Shown: one piece after another, positions 35,080-43,816 of the stretch
Layout of the letters: each line of letters opens with the position of its first letter
Numbering within the stretch: the stretch's first letter is position 1
Assembly: GCF_000307265.1 (NCBI RefSeq)
Contig: NZ_DF158897.1
Location: 436,602-500,601 of the forward strand
Direction: 5' to 3'
DNA from: Oscillibacter ruminantium GH1
GTDB taxonomy: Bacteria; Bacillota; Clostridia; Oscillospirales; Oscillospiraceae
DNA: 64,000 nucleotides
The notes under the pieces: model-generated
Seen by the model: only the letters and a program-made list of their open reading frames with translations
The model's database searches: none
What the model was told of the DNA's origin: nothing
Made by a program: the position numbers and the translations under genes

Positions 35080-37017
35080 TTGAAGAAAGCATTTCTGAAA
35101 ATTGGAAAAGCGGCACTGGTTCTGCTGGCGGCCTTGGTGTTTGGCGGCGCGGCGGCCTTTGCCATGGAGTGGATTGCGCTGGGAGACGCTCAGGCGGCAT
35201 TGGATTGGTGCCGTGGGGCGCTGGCTCCATTCTGCCTGACGGCAACGTTTTATGGGGGAGCCGCGCTGTTTTTGGCCCTTTTAACCGGTCGGCTCTGGAT
35301 CGGAACACTGGGAGTCTCCGCCGTGGCGGTGGGGCTGGCGCTGGTGAGCTATTTTAAGTTTGCTATCAACGGTTCTCCGCTGGAGCTGGAGGATTTCGGC
35401 ATGATCGGCCAGTTGAATCAGGTCATGGGCGTGGCGGGGAATTTAACCATCCCCGGCTTTGCTTGGGCGGCCATGGGTATGCTGGCGCTGGTAACGTTGT
35501 TTTTTCTTCTGCTGGGGAAAAAGTTGACACTTGGCTCCGGGCGGACACGGTTTTTGCTGCTGTCTTTGGAGCTTGCACTGATTTTGGGCTTGACAATTGG
35601 GCCGGGCGCGTCTGCGCTGGGACAAGCCTTCTCGGTAAACACAGCCGACCGCATCATGTCCACCGTGTCCTATCGGGATTATGGACTGACACTGGGTCTT
35701 TGGCGGGATGCGTGTCTTCTTTCCAACCGTGAGCCGGATGGTTATGACGCAGCGTACATGGATGGAGTGGTAAAACGGCTGGATGAGATTTTGAAACCAA
35801 CGCAGCCCACTGCGTCTGCACAGGATACACCCAATGTGATTTTCATCCTCTCGGAGTCTTTTTATGACATGACCCGCCTGCCGGGACTCAGCCTTTCCGC
35901 CGATCCGGCGGAAAACTTCCATCGGCTCAGTGAGGAGGGAATCTCAGGCCGCTTTTATACCAGCTACCTGGGCTATGGAACCGGCTACATTGAGCAGTCT
36001 ATTTTCTCCGGCCTGACGGGGAAGGATTTGGCCCCCGGAACCAATATCTGTTTCCGGGACGATGAGGATTACAGCCTTCTGGACTCTATCGTAACGCCCT
36101 TTCAAAAGGCGGGGTATGAGACGGAAATGCTCCACGCCTATAACAACAGTCTCTATAACCGCATGGTGACCTATCCGCGGCTGGGCTTTAACCGACTGCT
36201 GTTTTCTGCCCAGATGCAGGCGCTGGACTTGAACATTCAAGGCAGTCCCTACGCCGGAGGATATTACCTCAGCGACCATGTGTTTACACAGGCGCTTTTA
36301 AGCCGACTGGATGCGGCCAACGCGGACGGAAAAAAGGCGTTTCTCTTTGGCATTTCCATGGAAAATCACCAGCCCTTTGACCCGGAAAAGTTTGGCTACG
36401 AATGCCAGATCAGCGTGACCAGCGAGCAGCTGGATCAAAGGAATTTGGCCATTACGCGGGTGATGCTGGAGGGGTTGACCCGGGCGGATGAGGCGCTGGG
36501 GGAGTTGGCGGATGCCCTGCGGGAGCGGGATGAGCCGACCGTGGTGGTCTTTTTCGGCGATCATCGCCCCAACCTTTTTATGACCGACGGAGGCACGGTT
36601 TACAGCCATCTGGGGCTTTGCGACGGAAACGACTGTTCCAACTGGGACATCAATCAGGTGGCGGACCTCTATTCCACCGACTATCTGATCTGGGCCAACA
36701 ATGCGGCGCTTTTAAAGGAGCCTGCCGGAACCCGGCAGGACACGGGATTAACATCTCTCGGCCCCGCGGTTTTGAATGCGGCGGACATGCCCAAAACTCG
36801 ATACTGGGCGATGCAGGAGCGGCTTTCCAAAGCGCTGTTGGTGAATACGGATCTCTACTGTGTGACAGCGGAGGGAACCCCCTATTGGAATGTCACCGAC
36901 GCCCAGCTGACCGACGAGGATCGGGAGCTGATGGAACTGCGGGACGCCATTGTCTATGATACATATTACGGAAATCGGTATGTCACCAACAGAATGAATC
37001 AAACAGTCGGCGCGTGA
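35080..37017 (+). CDS. LtaS-type phosphoglycerol transferase (sulfatase fold)
   Basis: 645-aa polytopic enzyme with five N-terminal membrane helices (roughly residues 8-28, 48-67, 72-92, 125-145 and 158-176) and an extracytoplasmic sulfatase-fold domain from about residue 245. Likely adds glycerol phosphate or a related group to a membrane glycolipid or polymer. Active-site elements match LtaS: IFILSESF (metal Glu), GYGTGYIEQSIFSGL (nucleophile Thr), ISMENHQPF and VFFGDHRP (metal Asp-His). TTG start with only a weak ribosome site. Substrate could be other than lipoteichoic acid. Confidence 0.87.
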   Translation: MKKAFLKIGKAALVLLAALVFGGAAAFAMEWIALGDAQAALDWCRGALAPFCLTATFYGGAALFLALLTGRLWIGTLGVSAVAVGLALVSYFKFAINGSPLELEDFGMIGQLNQVMGVAGNLTIPGFAWAAMGMLALVTLFFLLLGKKLTLGSGRTRFLLLSLELALILGLTIGPGASALGQAFSVNTADRIMSTVSYRDYGLTLGLWRDACLLSNREPDGYDAAYMDGVVKRLDEILKPTQPTASAQDTPNVIFILSESFYDMTRLPGLSLSADPAENFHRLSEEGISGRFYTSYLGYGTGYIEQSIFSGLTGKDLAPGTNICFRDDEDYSLLDSIVTPFQKAGYETEMLHAYNNSLYNRMVTYPRLGFNRLLFSAQMQALDLNIQGSPYAGGYYLSDHVFTQALLSRLDAANADGKKAFLFGISMENHQPFDPEKFGYECQISVTSEQLDQRNLAITRVMLEGLTRADEALGELADALRERDEPTVVVFFGDHRPNLFMTDGGTVYSHLGLCDGNDCSNWDINQVADLYSTDYLIWANNAALLKEPAGTRQDTGLTSLGPAVLNAADMPKTRYWAMQERLSKALLVNTDLYCVTAEGTPYWNVTDAQLTDEDRELMELRDAIVYDTYYGNRYVTNRMNQTVGA

Positions 37018-37032
37018 AGCGTCAATCAATGG

Positions 37033-37069
37033 AAAACCGCCGGATGCTGAAAGCATCCGGCGGTTTTTT
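37033..37069 (+). terminator. Terminator after the LtaS-like gene
   Basis: AAAACCGCCGGATGC / GCATCCGGCGGTTTT, 15 bp over TGAAA, with six T on the plus strand; also placed to stop the convergent alaX transcript. Confidence 0.92.
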
Positions 37070-37093
37070 GCCGAGGAAGTCAGATATAAAAAC

Positions 37094-38248
37094 TTAAAAG
37101 GCCATTTTCCAAAATGCCTCGATTTCTACCCGGCTGGACTGCACGGAGCCTTGCGCAAATCCATTTCGTCCGCCGCCTCGACCGTGGAGAGCTGCGTTCA
37201 GCGCCTTCACCAGCGGGGAGATATCCTCGCCGTCAGACCGAACCAAAGCATAGGCATACTGCCCGTCCTCTCCGGCGAAGACCGCCGCAAGGCCACAACA
37301 GGTTTTTCCCACCGCGTCTGCCAGTTTGCGCACGCCGTCGAGTCGGAGAGGGGGCTGAAACAGGATTACGTCGCCCTTTCCGGTCTGCTGTTCGGCAAGA
37401 GAGGCAAACACCTCGTCCTCCAACTGGGTTTGCCGGGCCTTAGCGGCGTTCAGCTCCGCTTCCAGCCGTTCCACCGCGGCGGCAGTTTCAAAGGCCTTTA
37501 CACTGAGCCGCTGGCCCACCGCCCGGTTTTGCTCCCAGTTTTTTGAGAGAAACTCCAGCGCCCGCCGGCCGCAGAGAATTTCCATGCGGACGCCCTCTCG
37601 AAACTTTTGGGAAGAGAGGATTTTTACAAGTCCCACCTGTCCGCTGCGCAAAACATGGGTACCACAGCAGGCGCAGCAGTCCGCTCCGGGAAAGCGCACG
37701 ATGCGCACCTGTCCGGTCAGCTCCTTTTTAGAGCGGTAGTCGATGGTTTGCAGCGCCTCGCGGGAAGGGAAGGTAATTTCGATGGGAACGTCGGCGTAAA
37801 TATAGTCGTTGGCCCGGCGCTCTGCTTCCAGAACTTGTTCCCAAGAGATTTCGGCGTTGTAATCGATGGTGATCGTGTCTGCGCCCATGTGGAAACCCAC
37901 ATTGTCGCAGTGGAATGTTTCGCAGAGGATGCCGCTGAGAATGTGTTCCCCGGAGTGCTGCTGCATGTGGTCAAAGCGCCGCACCCAGTCGATCACGCCG
38001 GAAACGGTTTCCCCAATCTCCACGGGTTTTTCACAATTGTGGAAAACAACACCGTTTTTTTCGTGAACGTCAATGACAGAAACGCCGTTTAACGTTCCCT
38101 GATCAGCGGGCTGACCGCCGCCCTCGGGATAGAAGGCGGTACGGTCTAACACTACGGAGAAGCCGCTTTTCAGCGGCTGACAGTCCATAACCGTCGCCGT
38201 AAACTCCTTTAAAAACGGGTCGGCGTAATAGAGTTTTTCTGTTTCCAT
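37094..38248 (-). CDS. Alanyl-tRNA editing protein (AlaX-like)
   Basis: 384-aa free-standing editing protein related to the editing and DHHA1 parts of AlaRS; deacylates Ser-tRNA-Ala or similar mischarged tRNA. The zinc site is in QQHSGEHILSGI (HxxxH) and CCACCGTHV (CxxxH). N-terminal beta-barrel with DRTAFYPEGGGQPADQG; C-terminal DHHA1 domain ends with GRGGGRNGFAQGSV. ATG38248 follows AAAGGAAG by 8 nt; a longer frame begins with non-homologous residues. It precedes no synthetase operon but lies in a run of translation genes. Confidence 0.93.
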   Translation of the reverse strand: METEKLYYADPFLKEFTATVMDCQPLKSGFSVVLDRTAFYPEGGGQPADQGTLNGVSVIDVHEKNGVVFHNCEKPVEIGETVSGVIDWVRRFDHMQQHSGEHILSGILCETFHCDNVGFHMGADTITIDYNAEISWEQVLEAERRANDYIYADVPIEITFPSREALQTIDYRSKKELTGQVRIVRFPGADCCACCGTHVLRSGQVGLVKILSSQKFREGVRMEILCGRRALEFLSKNWEQNRAVGQRLSVKAFETAAAVERLEAELNAAKARQTQLEDEVFASLAEQQTGKGDVILFQPPLRLDGVRKLADAVGKTCCGLAAVFAGEDGQYAYALVRSDGEDISPLVKALNAALHGRGGGRNGFAQGSVQSSRVEIEAFWKMAF

Positions 38249-38332
38249 GTGGAAAACTTCCTTTCGTGTTTCAAAACTGGAGATTATCCGGCACGAAATC
38301 GGTCTGTCCGACAACGAACCGGCAACGTTGGC

Positions 38333-39517
38333 TCACAGAAGACCCAGAGCCATTTTCCACTGGAGCACGCGGCCGCAGGCGGCGTCGATCAATTTCTCAT
38401 CCAGTGTTCCATCCTTCACGGCGGCGATAACCTGAGGAATCTGCTCCCGATAATCCGTGGCAATCAGCAAATCGTTCCCCGCCTGAATCGCCAGCGCGGC
38501 CACAGAGCCGTTGTCCGCATAGGCTTTCACCGCGTCCATCACCAGATCGTCGGTCATGACCACATTGTTTTCACAGCCCGCATCCGCCATCAGTTTGCGC
38601 AGTTTTTCGTGGACAGCGGGGGAGAGGGAAGCGGGCAGGTCCGGGTCCATGCATGTGACAATGTTGTGGCTCACCAACACGGCGGTCATTCCACCGCCAC
38701 GATGCAAACCGGAGGTAAAGGGTAAAAAATCGGAGGTTTCAAAGGTTTCCAACGACCGGTTATCCACGGCGATTCCAGTGTGGGTGTCGGCATTGTTTCC
38801 GTAGCCGGGGAAGTGCTTCAAAACGCTGCCCATGCCGTCGCTGGTCATGGCACTGGTGACGATGGAGGTATAGCTGCTTGTTTGGGCGGCGTCCTGTCCA
38901 AAGCTGCGGTCAAAAATAAAGTCTTTCGGGTCGGTGGATACGTCGGCCACCGGCGCGAGATTGACGTTGAAGCCCAGCGCTTTGAGAAGCACGTCCTTTT
39001 CCCGGGTGTCACGGATAATGGCCTGTAAATCGCCCTGCGCATAAAGCTGCTGAGGGGATTTAAATTTTTGACTGCGGATGTGGGGATTGGAGGAGACGCG
39101 CACCACCGTGCCCCCCTCCTCGTCCACGCCGATCAACAGGGGAATGTCCGCCATGTCCTGGTCGTGTTGAATGGTTTGAATCAGCTCGTTTGCAGTCTTG
39201 TCCTTCGTGTCCCGGCCAAAGAGAATATAGCCGCCCAGATGATAGGTATGAACATCGTTTGCCGCGTCCGATTCCGGTACCCGGGCGAAAAACAACTGAC
39301 CGACTTTTTCCTCAAGAGACATCTGCGAGACGATTTCAACCGCCCGCTCTGCGTCGGTGAGAATGGGTGCGGCGGGCGCGGCTTCGCTGGATGCGGAACC
39401 GGCGTTTTCCGCCGGAGAACTCTCCGCCGAAGCGGAGGAGGAAGCGGGCTGAGATGCGCAGGACATCAGGAAAAGCAGGCTGACAGCCGTCAGCACCGCA
39501 GCAAGCATTCGTTTCAT
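38333..39517 (-). CDS. Glycoside hydrolase family 3 lipoprotein (NagZ-like)
   Basis: 394-aa lipoprotein, probably a beta-N-acetylglucosaminidase acting on muropeptides at the cell surface. Signal peptide with lipobox FLMSC, then a Ser/Ala/Glu-rich linker to about residue 50. GH3 motifs: MSLEEKVGQLF, GVDEEGGTVVR, GFNVNLAPVADVS, KHFPGYGNNADTHTG (the Asp-His dyad region; NagZ usually has PGHGDT) and VVMTDDLVMDAV with the catalytic nucleophile Asp. Single catalytic barrel, no second GH3 domain. GGGAGG lies 5 nt before ATG39517. Confidence 0.92.
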   Translation of the reverse strand: MKRMLAAVLTAVSLLFLMSCASQPASSSASAESSPAENAGSASSEAAPAAPILTDAERAVEIVSQMSLEEKVGQLFFARVPESDAANDVHTYHLGGYILFGRDTKDKTANELIQTIQHDQDMADIPLLIGVDEEGGTVVRVSSNPHIRSQKFKSPQQLYAQGDLQAIIRDTREKDVLLKALGFNVNLAPVADVSTDPKDFIFDRSFGQDAAQTSSYTSIVTSAMTSDGMGSVLKHFPGYGNNADTHTGIAVDNRSLETFETSDFLPFTSGLHRGGGMTAVLVSHNIVTCMDPDLPASLSPAVHEKLRKLMADAGCENNVVMTDDLVMDAVKAYADNGSVAALAIQAGNDLLIATDYREQIPQVIAAVKDGTLDEKLIDAACGRVLQWKMALGLL

Positions 39518-39568
39518 AGACGCCTCCCAATTAAAAATCTGATAGGGTCAGTTTATCACAGTTTTGTG

Positions 39569-39609
39569 GAAAAAGAAAGGAACCGGCGCGCTGATTGCAC
39601 GCCGGTTCC
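39569..39609 (-). terminator. Terminator of aspS
   Basis: GGAACCGGCG / CGCCGGTTCC, 10 bp over an 11-base loop, followed on the minus strand by TTTCTTTTT. Confidence 0.85.
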
Positions 39610-39640
39610 GCTCAAATTGTGGAAAACAAAGCCGGGAAAG

Positions 39641-41416
39641 TTAATCCTGAGGCTTCACGAGGGCAATGTGCAGCTCGTCCAGCTGCTTCTGAGTCACCTC
39701 GCCCGGGGCGTCCATCATCACGTCCTGCGCGTTTTTGTTCATGGGGAAGGGAATGATTTCCCGAATGGAATCCTCGCCCGCCAGCAGCATGACCATGCGG
39801 TCCACGCCCGGGGCAATGCCTGCATGGGGAGGTGCGCCATAGGTAAAGGCGTTGTACATGGCGGGGAACTTGGCCTTCACGTCGTCCTCGCCCAGACGCA
39901 CCAGCTCAAAGGCCTTGACCATGATCTCCGGGTCGTGGTTCCGCACTGCGCCGGAGGAAAGCTCCACACCGTTGCACACCAGATCATACTGGTCGGCGGT
40001 GATGGAGAGGGGGTCAATCTCGCCGGATTCGGCTTTCAGCAGAACATCCAGCCCGCTGGAGGGCATGGAGAACGGGTTGTGGCAGAATTCCAGCTCGCCG
40101 GACTCGTCGCCGACTTCGTACATGGGGAAATCCACGATCCAGCAGAAGGCATACTGTTCCTTGTCCATGTGACCGGGGACAGCCGCGCCCAGCGTCTTCA
40201 CCAGCACGCCCGCTGTCTTCTGGGCGGCAGTCAGCTTACCCGCGGACAGGGCCACAAAATCGCCAGGCTTTAGCCCCAGAGCGTTGACCACCGCCTCCTT
40301 GCGTTCGGTGACAAACTTGGAGATTCCGCCAACCAGCTCGCCGTTTTCGTCCAAACGGAACCAATAGGCCTTGTTGCCCGCCTGCGTCTCCACGTCAGCA
40401 AGGGTCTTGTCGATAAACTTCCGTGTCTCCTTGAAGTCCGACACGACCACGGCCTTTACCGTGCTGCCCGCAAACGGCTCAAAGCCGCAGTCCGTTAAAA
40501 CGGCGGTTGCGTCCTGCACCGTCAAATCAATGCGCAGGTCCGGCTTATCGGAGCCGTATTTTTCCATGGACTCCAGATAGGGAATGCGGGTAAAGGGCGC
40601 TGCGCTGGCCCGGTCATAGGCCCCGAACTTGGCAAAGATCGGGGGCAGAACGTCCTCCAGCACGGCAAACACGTCCTCCTGAGACGCGAAGGCCATCTCC
40701 ATATCCAGCTGATAAAACTCGCCGGGGGAGCGGTCGGCCCGGGCGTCCTCGTCCCGGAAGCAGGGAGCGATCTGGAAGTACCGGTCAAAACCGGAAGTCA
40801 TCAAAAGCTGTTTGAACTGCTGGGGAGCCTGAGGCAGCGCGTAAAACTTGCCGGGGTGGTTCCGGGCGGGCACCAGATAGTCCCGCGCGCCCTCGGGGGA
40901 GGAGGCGGTGAGGATGGGGGTAGTAATCTCCAAAAAGCCGTGGTCCGTCATAGCCTGACGCAGGGCGGAAACCACCTGACAGCGAAGAATAATGTTCTTC
41001 TTCACGTCGGGGTTCCGCAGGTCAAGGTAGCGGTACTTCAGGCGGGTCAGCTCGTCGGCCTCTCGGCTGCGGTTGATAGGGAAGGGCAGCTCGTTGTGGC
41101 GGCAGCGGCCCAGAACCTCGATGGATTCGGGCACGATTTCGATGTCGCCGGTGGGGATTTTGCTGTTTTTGCTGGCCCGCTCCCGGACGGAACCGGTCAC
41201 GGAAATGGTGGATTCCTTGTTGATGGCCTTCAAGGTTTTGACCATTTCCTCCGTCTCGGCTACCACCTGCGTGGTGCCGTAAAAATCCCGAATCACGGCG
41301 AAGGCCAGCTCGCCGCCAACCTCTCGGACATTTTCCAGCCACCCCACGATGGTGACGGCTTTTCCCGCGTCGCTGATGCGCAGCTCCCCGCAGGTATGGG
41401 TACGTGATTGTGTCAT
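39641..41416 (-). CDS. aspS: Aspartyl-tRNA synthetase
   Basis: 591-aa bacterial-type class IIb AspRS with N-terminal OB-fold anticodon domain, catalytic domain and the GAD insertion (about residues 290-420). Motif 2 lies in FRDEDARADRSPGEFYQLD, a variant resembling alphaproteobacterial enzymes rather than the RQPEFTQ form common in Bacillus. Motif 3 is GIAPGVDRMVMLL. GAGAGGA lies 6 nt before ATG41416. Whether it is discriminating or also charges tRNA-Asn cannot be told. hisS lies upstream on the same strand, the usual pairing, here separated by 290 bases. Confidence 0.96.
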   Translation of the reverse strand: MTQSRTHTCGELRISDAGKAVTIVGWLENVREVGGELAFAVIRDFYGTTQVVAETEEMVKTLKAINKESTISVTGSVRERASKNSKIPTGDIEIVPESIEVLGRCRHNELPFPINRSREADELTRLKYRYLDLRNPDVKKNIILRCQVVSALRQAMTDHGFLEITTPILTASSPEGARDYLVPARNHPGKFYALPQAPQQFKQLLMTSGFDRYFQIAPCFRDEDARADRSPGEFYQLDMEMAFASQEDVFAVLEDVLPPIFAKFGAYDRASAAPFTRIPYLESMEKYGSDKPDLRIDLTVQDATAVLTDCGFEPFAGSTVKAVVVSDFKETRKFIDKTLADVETQAGNKAYWFRLDENGELVGGISKFVTERKEAVVNALGLKPGDFVALSAGKLTAAQKTAGVLVKTLGAAVPGHMDKEQYAFCWIVDFPMYEVGDESGELEFCHNPFSMPSSGLDVLLKAESGEIDPLSITADQYDLVCNGVELSSGAVRNHDPEIMVKAFELVRLGEDDVKAKFPAMYNAFTYGAPPHAGIAPGVDRMVMLLAGEDSIREIIPFPMNKNAQDVMMDAPGEVTQKQLDELHIALVKPQD

Positions 41417-41709
41417 GATGGTTCCTCTCTTTGTGTTGAATTCATTTAAAGTGAACGTTCTTGATCGTTAGATGGGCAAATTTCCGTGTTAGGAGGGAGT
41501 TTTCCGGCGAACTCCAAACCCAAGTGTGGGTACAGTCCCAAAAGAAGTGTCAGCAGCTGTGCTTCAAAATCTCCTGTTTGTATAATTAAAACGGATTATT
41601 ACAAAATGGATTTTGAATTTCCATCATATTTGCCGGTTCTCTGCATAACACAGCTCGGGAAAACCACTTTCCACGGGACAGTGGAAAATCTGCCTTCAAA
41701 AAAGCGGCC
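41417..41709 (-). other. hisS-aspS intergenic/aspS leader with hairpins
   Basis: 293 bases. Read on the minus strand there is TTTCCAC/GTGGAAA (possible hisS terminator, 41665-41690), a TATAC-like -10 near 41578-41584, then leader hairpins ACCC..GGGT and GGAGTT/AACTCC (about 41490-41530). No T-box sequence is present. An RNA element is possible, but I cannot name one. Confidence 0.4.
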
Positions 41710-43065
41710 TTATTCGGAAATGACGGTTCCCTTGTTCCGCTCGGCCAGCCCAGCCTTAATGCGGTAGACGGTGGCGGCGGCGTCCAGCTTCGTCTGCTCG
41801 CCGGAGATCATGTCCTTGCAGGCCACGATGCCCGCTTTGATTTCGTCTTCGCCCAAAAAGACTACGTAGGGAATCCGCAGCTTGTCGGCATAGGAAATCT
41901 TCGCCTTGAACTTCTTGTCCTCGCAGTGCAGCTGCGCCCGAATGCCATTTTCCCTCAGGAGCGTGGCAAAGGAAATGGCGGGAGCCAGATCGTCCGTCAT
42001 GGGCAGGATCAACACGTCGGTGGGGGCAGTGGGCAGATCGGGATTCAGCAGTCCCTGCTCGCCCAGCACGTAAAACAGGCGGGTCAGTCCGATGGAGATG
42101 CCAACGCCGGGGAGCTGCTTTTCCGTGTAATACTCCGCAAGGTTGTCGTATCGGCCGCCGGAGCAGACGGAACCAATCTCAGGGTGATCCAGAAGCGCGG
42201 TTTCGTAAACGGTGCCGGTGTAATAGTCCAGACCGCGGGCGATGGTCAGATCCACTACAAAATTCTCGTCGGGAACTCCAAAAGAACCAAGATATTTGAC
42301 CACCAGCGTCAGCTCGTCCAACCCCTCGTCAAACAGGGGATTGCGTCCGCGATAGCCCTCCAGCGCCTGCAAAATCGCCTCGCTGCCGCCGGTGATGGCA
42401 ATAAACTTTAAAACCTCGTCGGCTTTCTCCGGGGAGATGGAGTAATCGTCCACCAGAATGGCCTTCACCATATCCGCGCCGATTTTATCCAGCTTGTCCA
42501 CGGTGCGCATCACGTCGCCAGCCTGCTCCGAAAGTCCCAGCATGGCGTAAAACCCGTTTAAAATCTTCCGGTTATTCACCCGGATTTGGAACCGTTTCAG
42601 GCCCAGCGTGGAGAAAACCTTGTAAATGATGGCGGGAATTTCCGCATCGTTGATGGGGGCCAGCTTGCCGTCTCCGATGATGTCGATATCCGCCTGATAA
42701 AACTCCCGGAAACGGCCCCGCTGCGCCCGCTCGCCGCGATAGACCTTGCCGATTTGGAAACGGCGGAAGGGGAAGGAAAGCTCGTTGTAGTGCAGAGCCA
42801 CATACTTGGCCAGAGGCACCGTCAGGTCAAAGCGGAGGCTCAGGTCAGCGTCGCCCTTGGAAAAGCGGTAGATCTGTTTTTCCGTCTCGCCGCCGCCCTT
42901 GGCCAGCAGAACTTCGCTGGCCTCGATAATGGGGGTGTCCAAAGGCGTAAAGCCATAGAGGGAGTAAGTCTCGCGCAGAACCTCCATAATGCGCTCCATC
43001 TGCTGCTGGGGCGCGGGAAGCAGCTCCATGAAGCCGGAAAGAGTGCGGGGTTTCAAAGTTGCCAT
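41710..43065 (-). CDS. hisS: Histidyl-tRNA synthetase
   Basis: 451-aa class II HisRS. Family signatures: motif 2 GKVYRGERAQRGRFREFYQ, the histidine-binding ARGLDYYTGTVYE (HisA motif), CSGGRYD and GVGISIGLTRL (motif 3). C-terminal anticodon domain from about residue 330. ATG43065 with AGGAG 9 nt upstream; the long upstream extension of the frame runs through the T-box leader and is not translated. Regulated by the His T-box directly upstream; length slightly above the 420-430 aa norm. Confidence 0.96.
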   Translation of the reverse strand: MATLKPRTLSGFMELLPAPQQQMERIMEVLRETYSLYGFTPLDTPIIEASEVLLAKGGGETEKQIYRFSKGDADLSLRFDLTVPLAKYVALHYNELSFPFRRFQIGKVYRGERAQRGRFREFYQADIDIIGDGKLAPINDAEIPAIIYKVFSTLGLKRFQIRVNNRKILNGFYAMLGLSEQAGDVMRTVDKLDKIGADMVKAILVDDYSISPEKADEVLKFIAITGGSEAILQALEGYRGRNPLFDEGLDELTLVVKYLGSFGVPDENFVVDLTIARGLDYYTGTVYETALLDHPEIGSVCSGGRYDNLAEYYTEKQLPGVGISIGLTRLFYVLGEQGLLNPDLPTAPTDVLILPMTDDLAPAISFATLLRENGIRAQLHCEDKKFKAKISYADKLRIPYVVFLGEDEIKAGIVACKDMISGEQTKLDAAATVYRIKAGLAERNKGTVISE

Positions 43066-43125
43066 AATAAAAAACTCCTTTATTCGTATTTTTTCTATTT
43101 GAAAGCAACGTAAAAATGATAAAAA

Positions 43126-43325
43126 GGCGCTCTCGTCCCCTTGGTTTGGGACGAGAGCGGAAAACGCTTCGTGGTGCCACCCAAATTCAAGAGGGGAACA
43201 GACTCCGCCTCTCCTTTTGGCCTCCATCGGTACGGGGAGGGACCGTGGGCGTCTCCGCCCCCGCTCCGCCGCTGTCCTTGGCCCGGTTCCACCCAAACGC
43301 TCTCAGCCATCGGCGTTTTTCTCTG
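43126..43325 (-). promoter_or_regulatory. T-box riboswitch of hisS (histidine)
   Basis: Read on the minus strand: a stem I element with GAGAGCGTTTGGGTGGAACC, a probable CAC (His) specifier in GCCCACGG near 43245, the conserved T-box TTGGGTGGCACCACG (about 43169-43184), and a terminator CGCTCTCGTCCC/GGGACGAGAGCG (43128-43159) with CCTTTTT. It fills the gap between mgsA and hisS. A possible promoter is TTGATG-16-TAAACC just after the mgsA stop. Specifier assignment is by eye. Confidence 0.85.
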
Positions 43326-43388
43326 TGGGTTGGTTTACGGGTTACTGCTGCGGCATCAACGCGGTATTTGAAAAGGCTGTGGGCGCGC

Positions 43389-43802
43389 TCAGCCCTGCGG
43401 ATGGGTCTTGGGATTGACGATGTCACGCCAGTCCAGATCGCCCCGCGCAAGACCGAGAACCAGCATTTCCGCCGTGGCGATATTACTGGCGTAAGGAATG
43501 TTGTTCTGGTCGCACAGGCGGGAGATGTAGGTCACGTCTTCAGCCATGCTGGGGCTGTTGGGATCATCAAAAAACAGAACCAGATCGATCTCGTTATAGG
43601 CGATACGGGCGCCAATCTGCTGGCAGCCGCCATGGGCAAAGGACAAAAAGCAGTGAACGTCCAGCCCGGTAGCCTCGGAAACCATGTGGCCGGTTGTGTT
43701 GGTGGCAAACAGGGTGTGCTTGGAGAGAATTCCGGCGTAAGCTGTGCAGAACTGGACCATCAGGTCTTTCCGGTTGTCGTGGGACATAATTGCAATATTC
43801 AT
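43389..43802 (-). CDS. MgsA-family protein, catalytic Asp replaced
   Basis: 137-aa single-domain protein of the methylglyoxal synthase fold: IAIMSHDNRK at the start, FATNTTGHMVSEATGL, IGARIAYNEIDLVLFF and NIPYASNIATAEMLV. Active MgsA (E. coli) uses Asp71 in GGDQQ as catalytic base, with His98 and a glycine in SGP; here the loop reads SFAHGGCQQ, with Cys60 at the Asp71 position, and the HDPD region reads MAEDV. It may be inactive, have another substrate, or be a regulator. AAAGGAG lies 7 nt before ATG43802; the minD-like gene is 14 nt upstream. Confidence 0.85.
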   Translation of the reverse strand: MNIAIMSHDNRKDLMVQFCTAYAGILSKHTLFATNTTGHMVSEATGLDVHCFLSFAHGGCQQIGARIAYNEIDLVLFFDDPNSPSMAEDVTYISRLCDQNNIPYASNIATAEMLVLGLARGDLDWRDIVNPKTHPQG

Positions 43803-43816
43803 AGGAAAACTCCTTT

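Noticed and set aside
41417..41709. 6S RNA or T-box upstream of aspS
   Set aside because: No T-box consensus, and I could not form the long closing stem and central bubble of 6S RNA.
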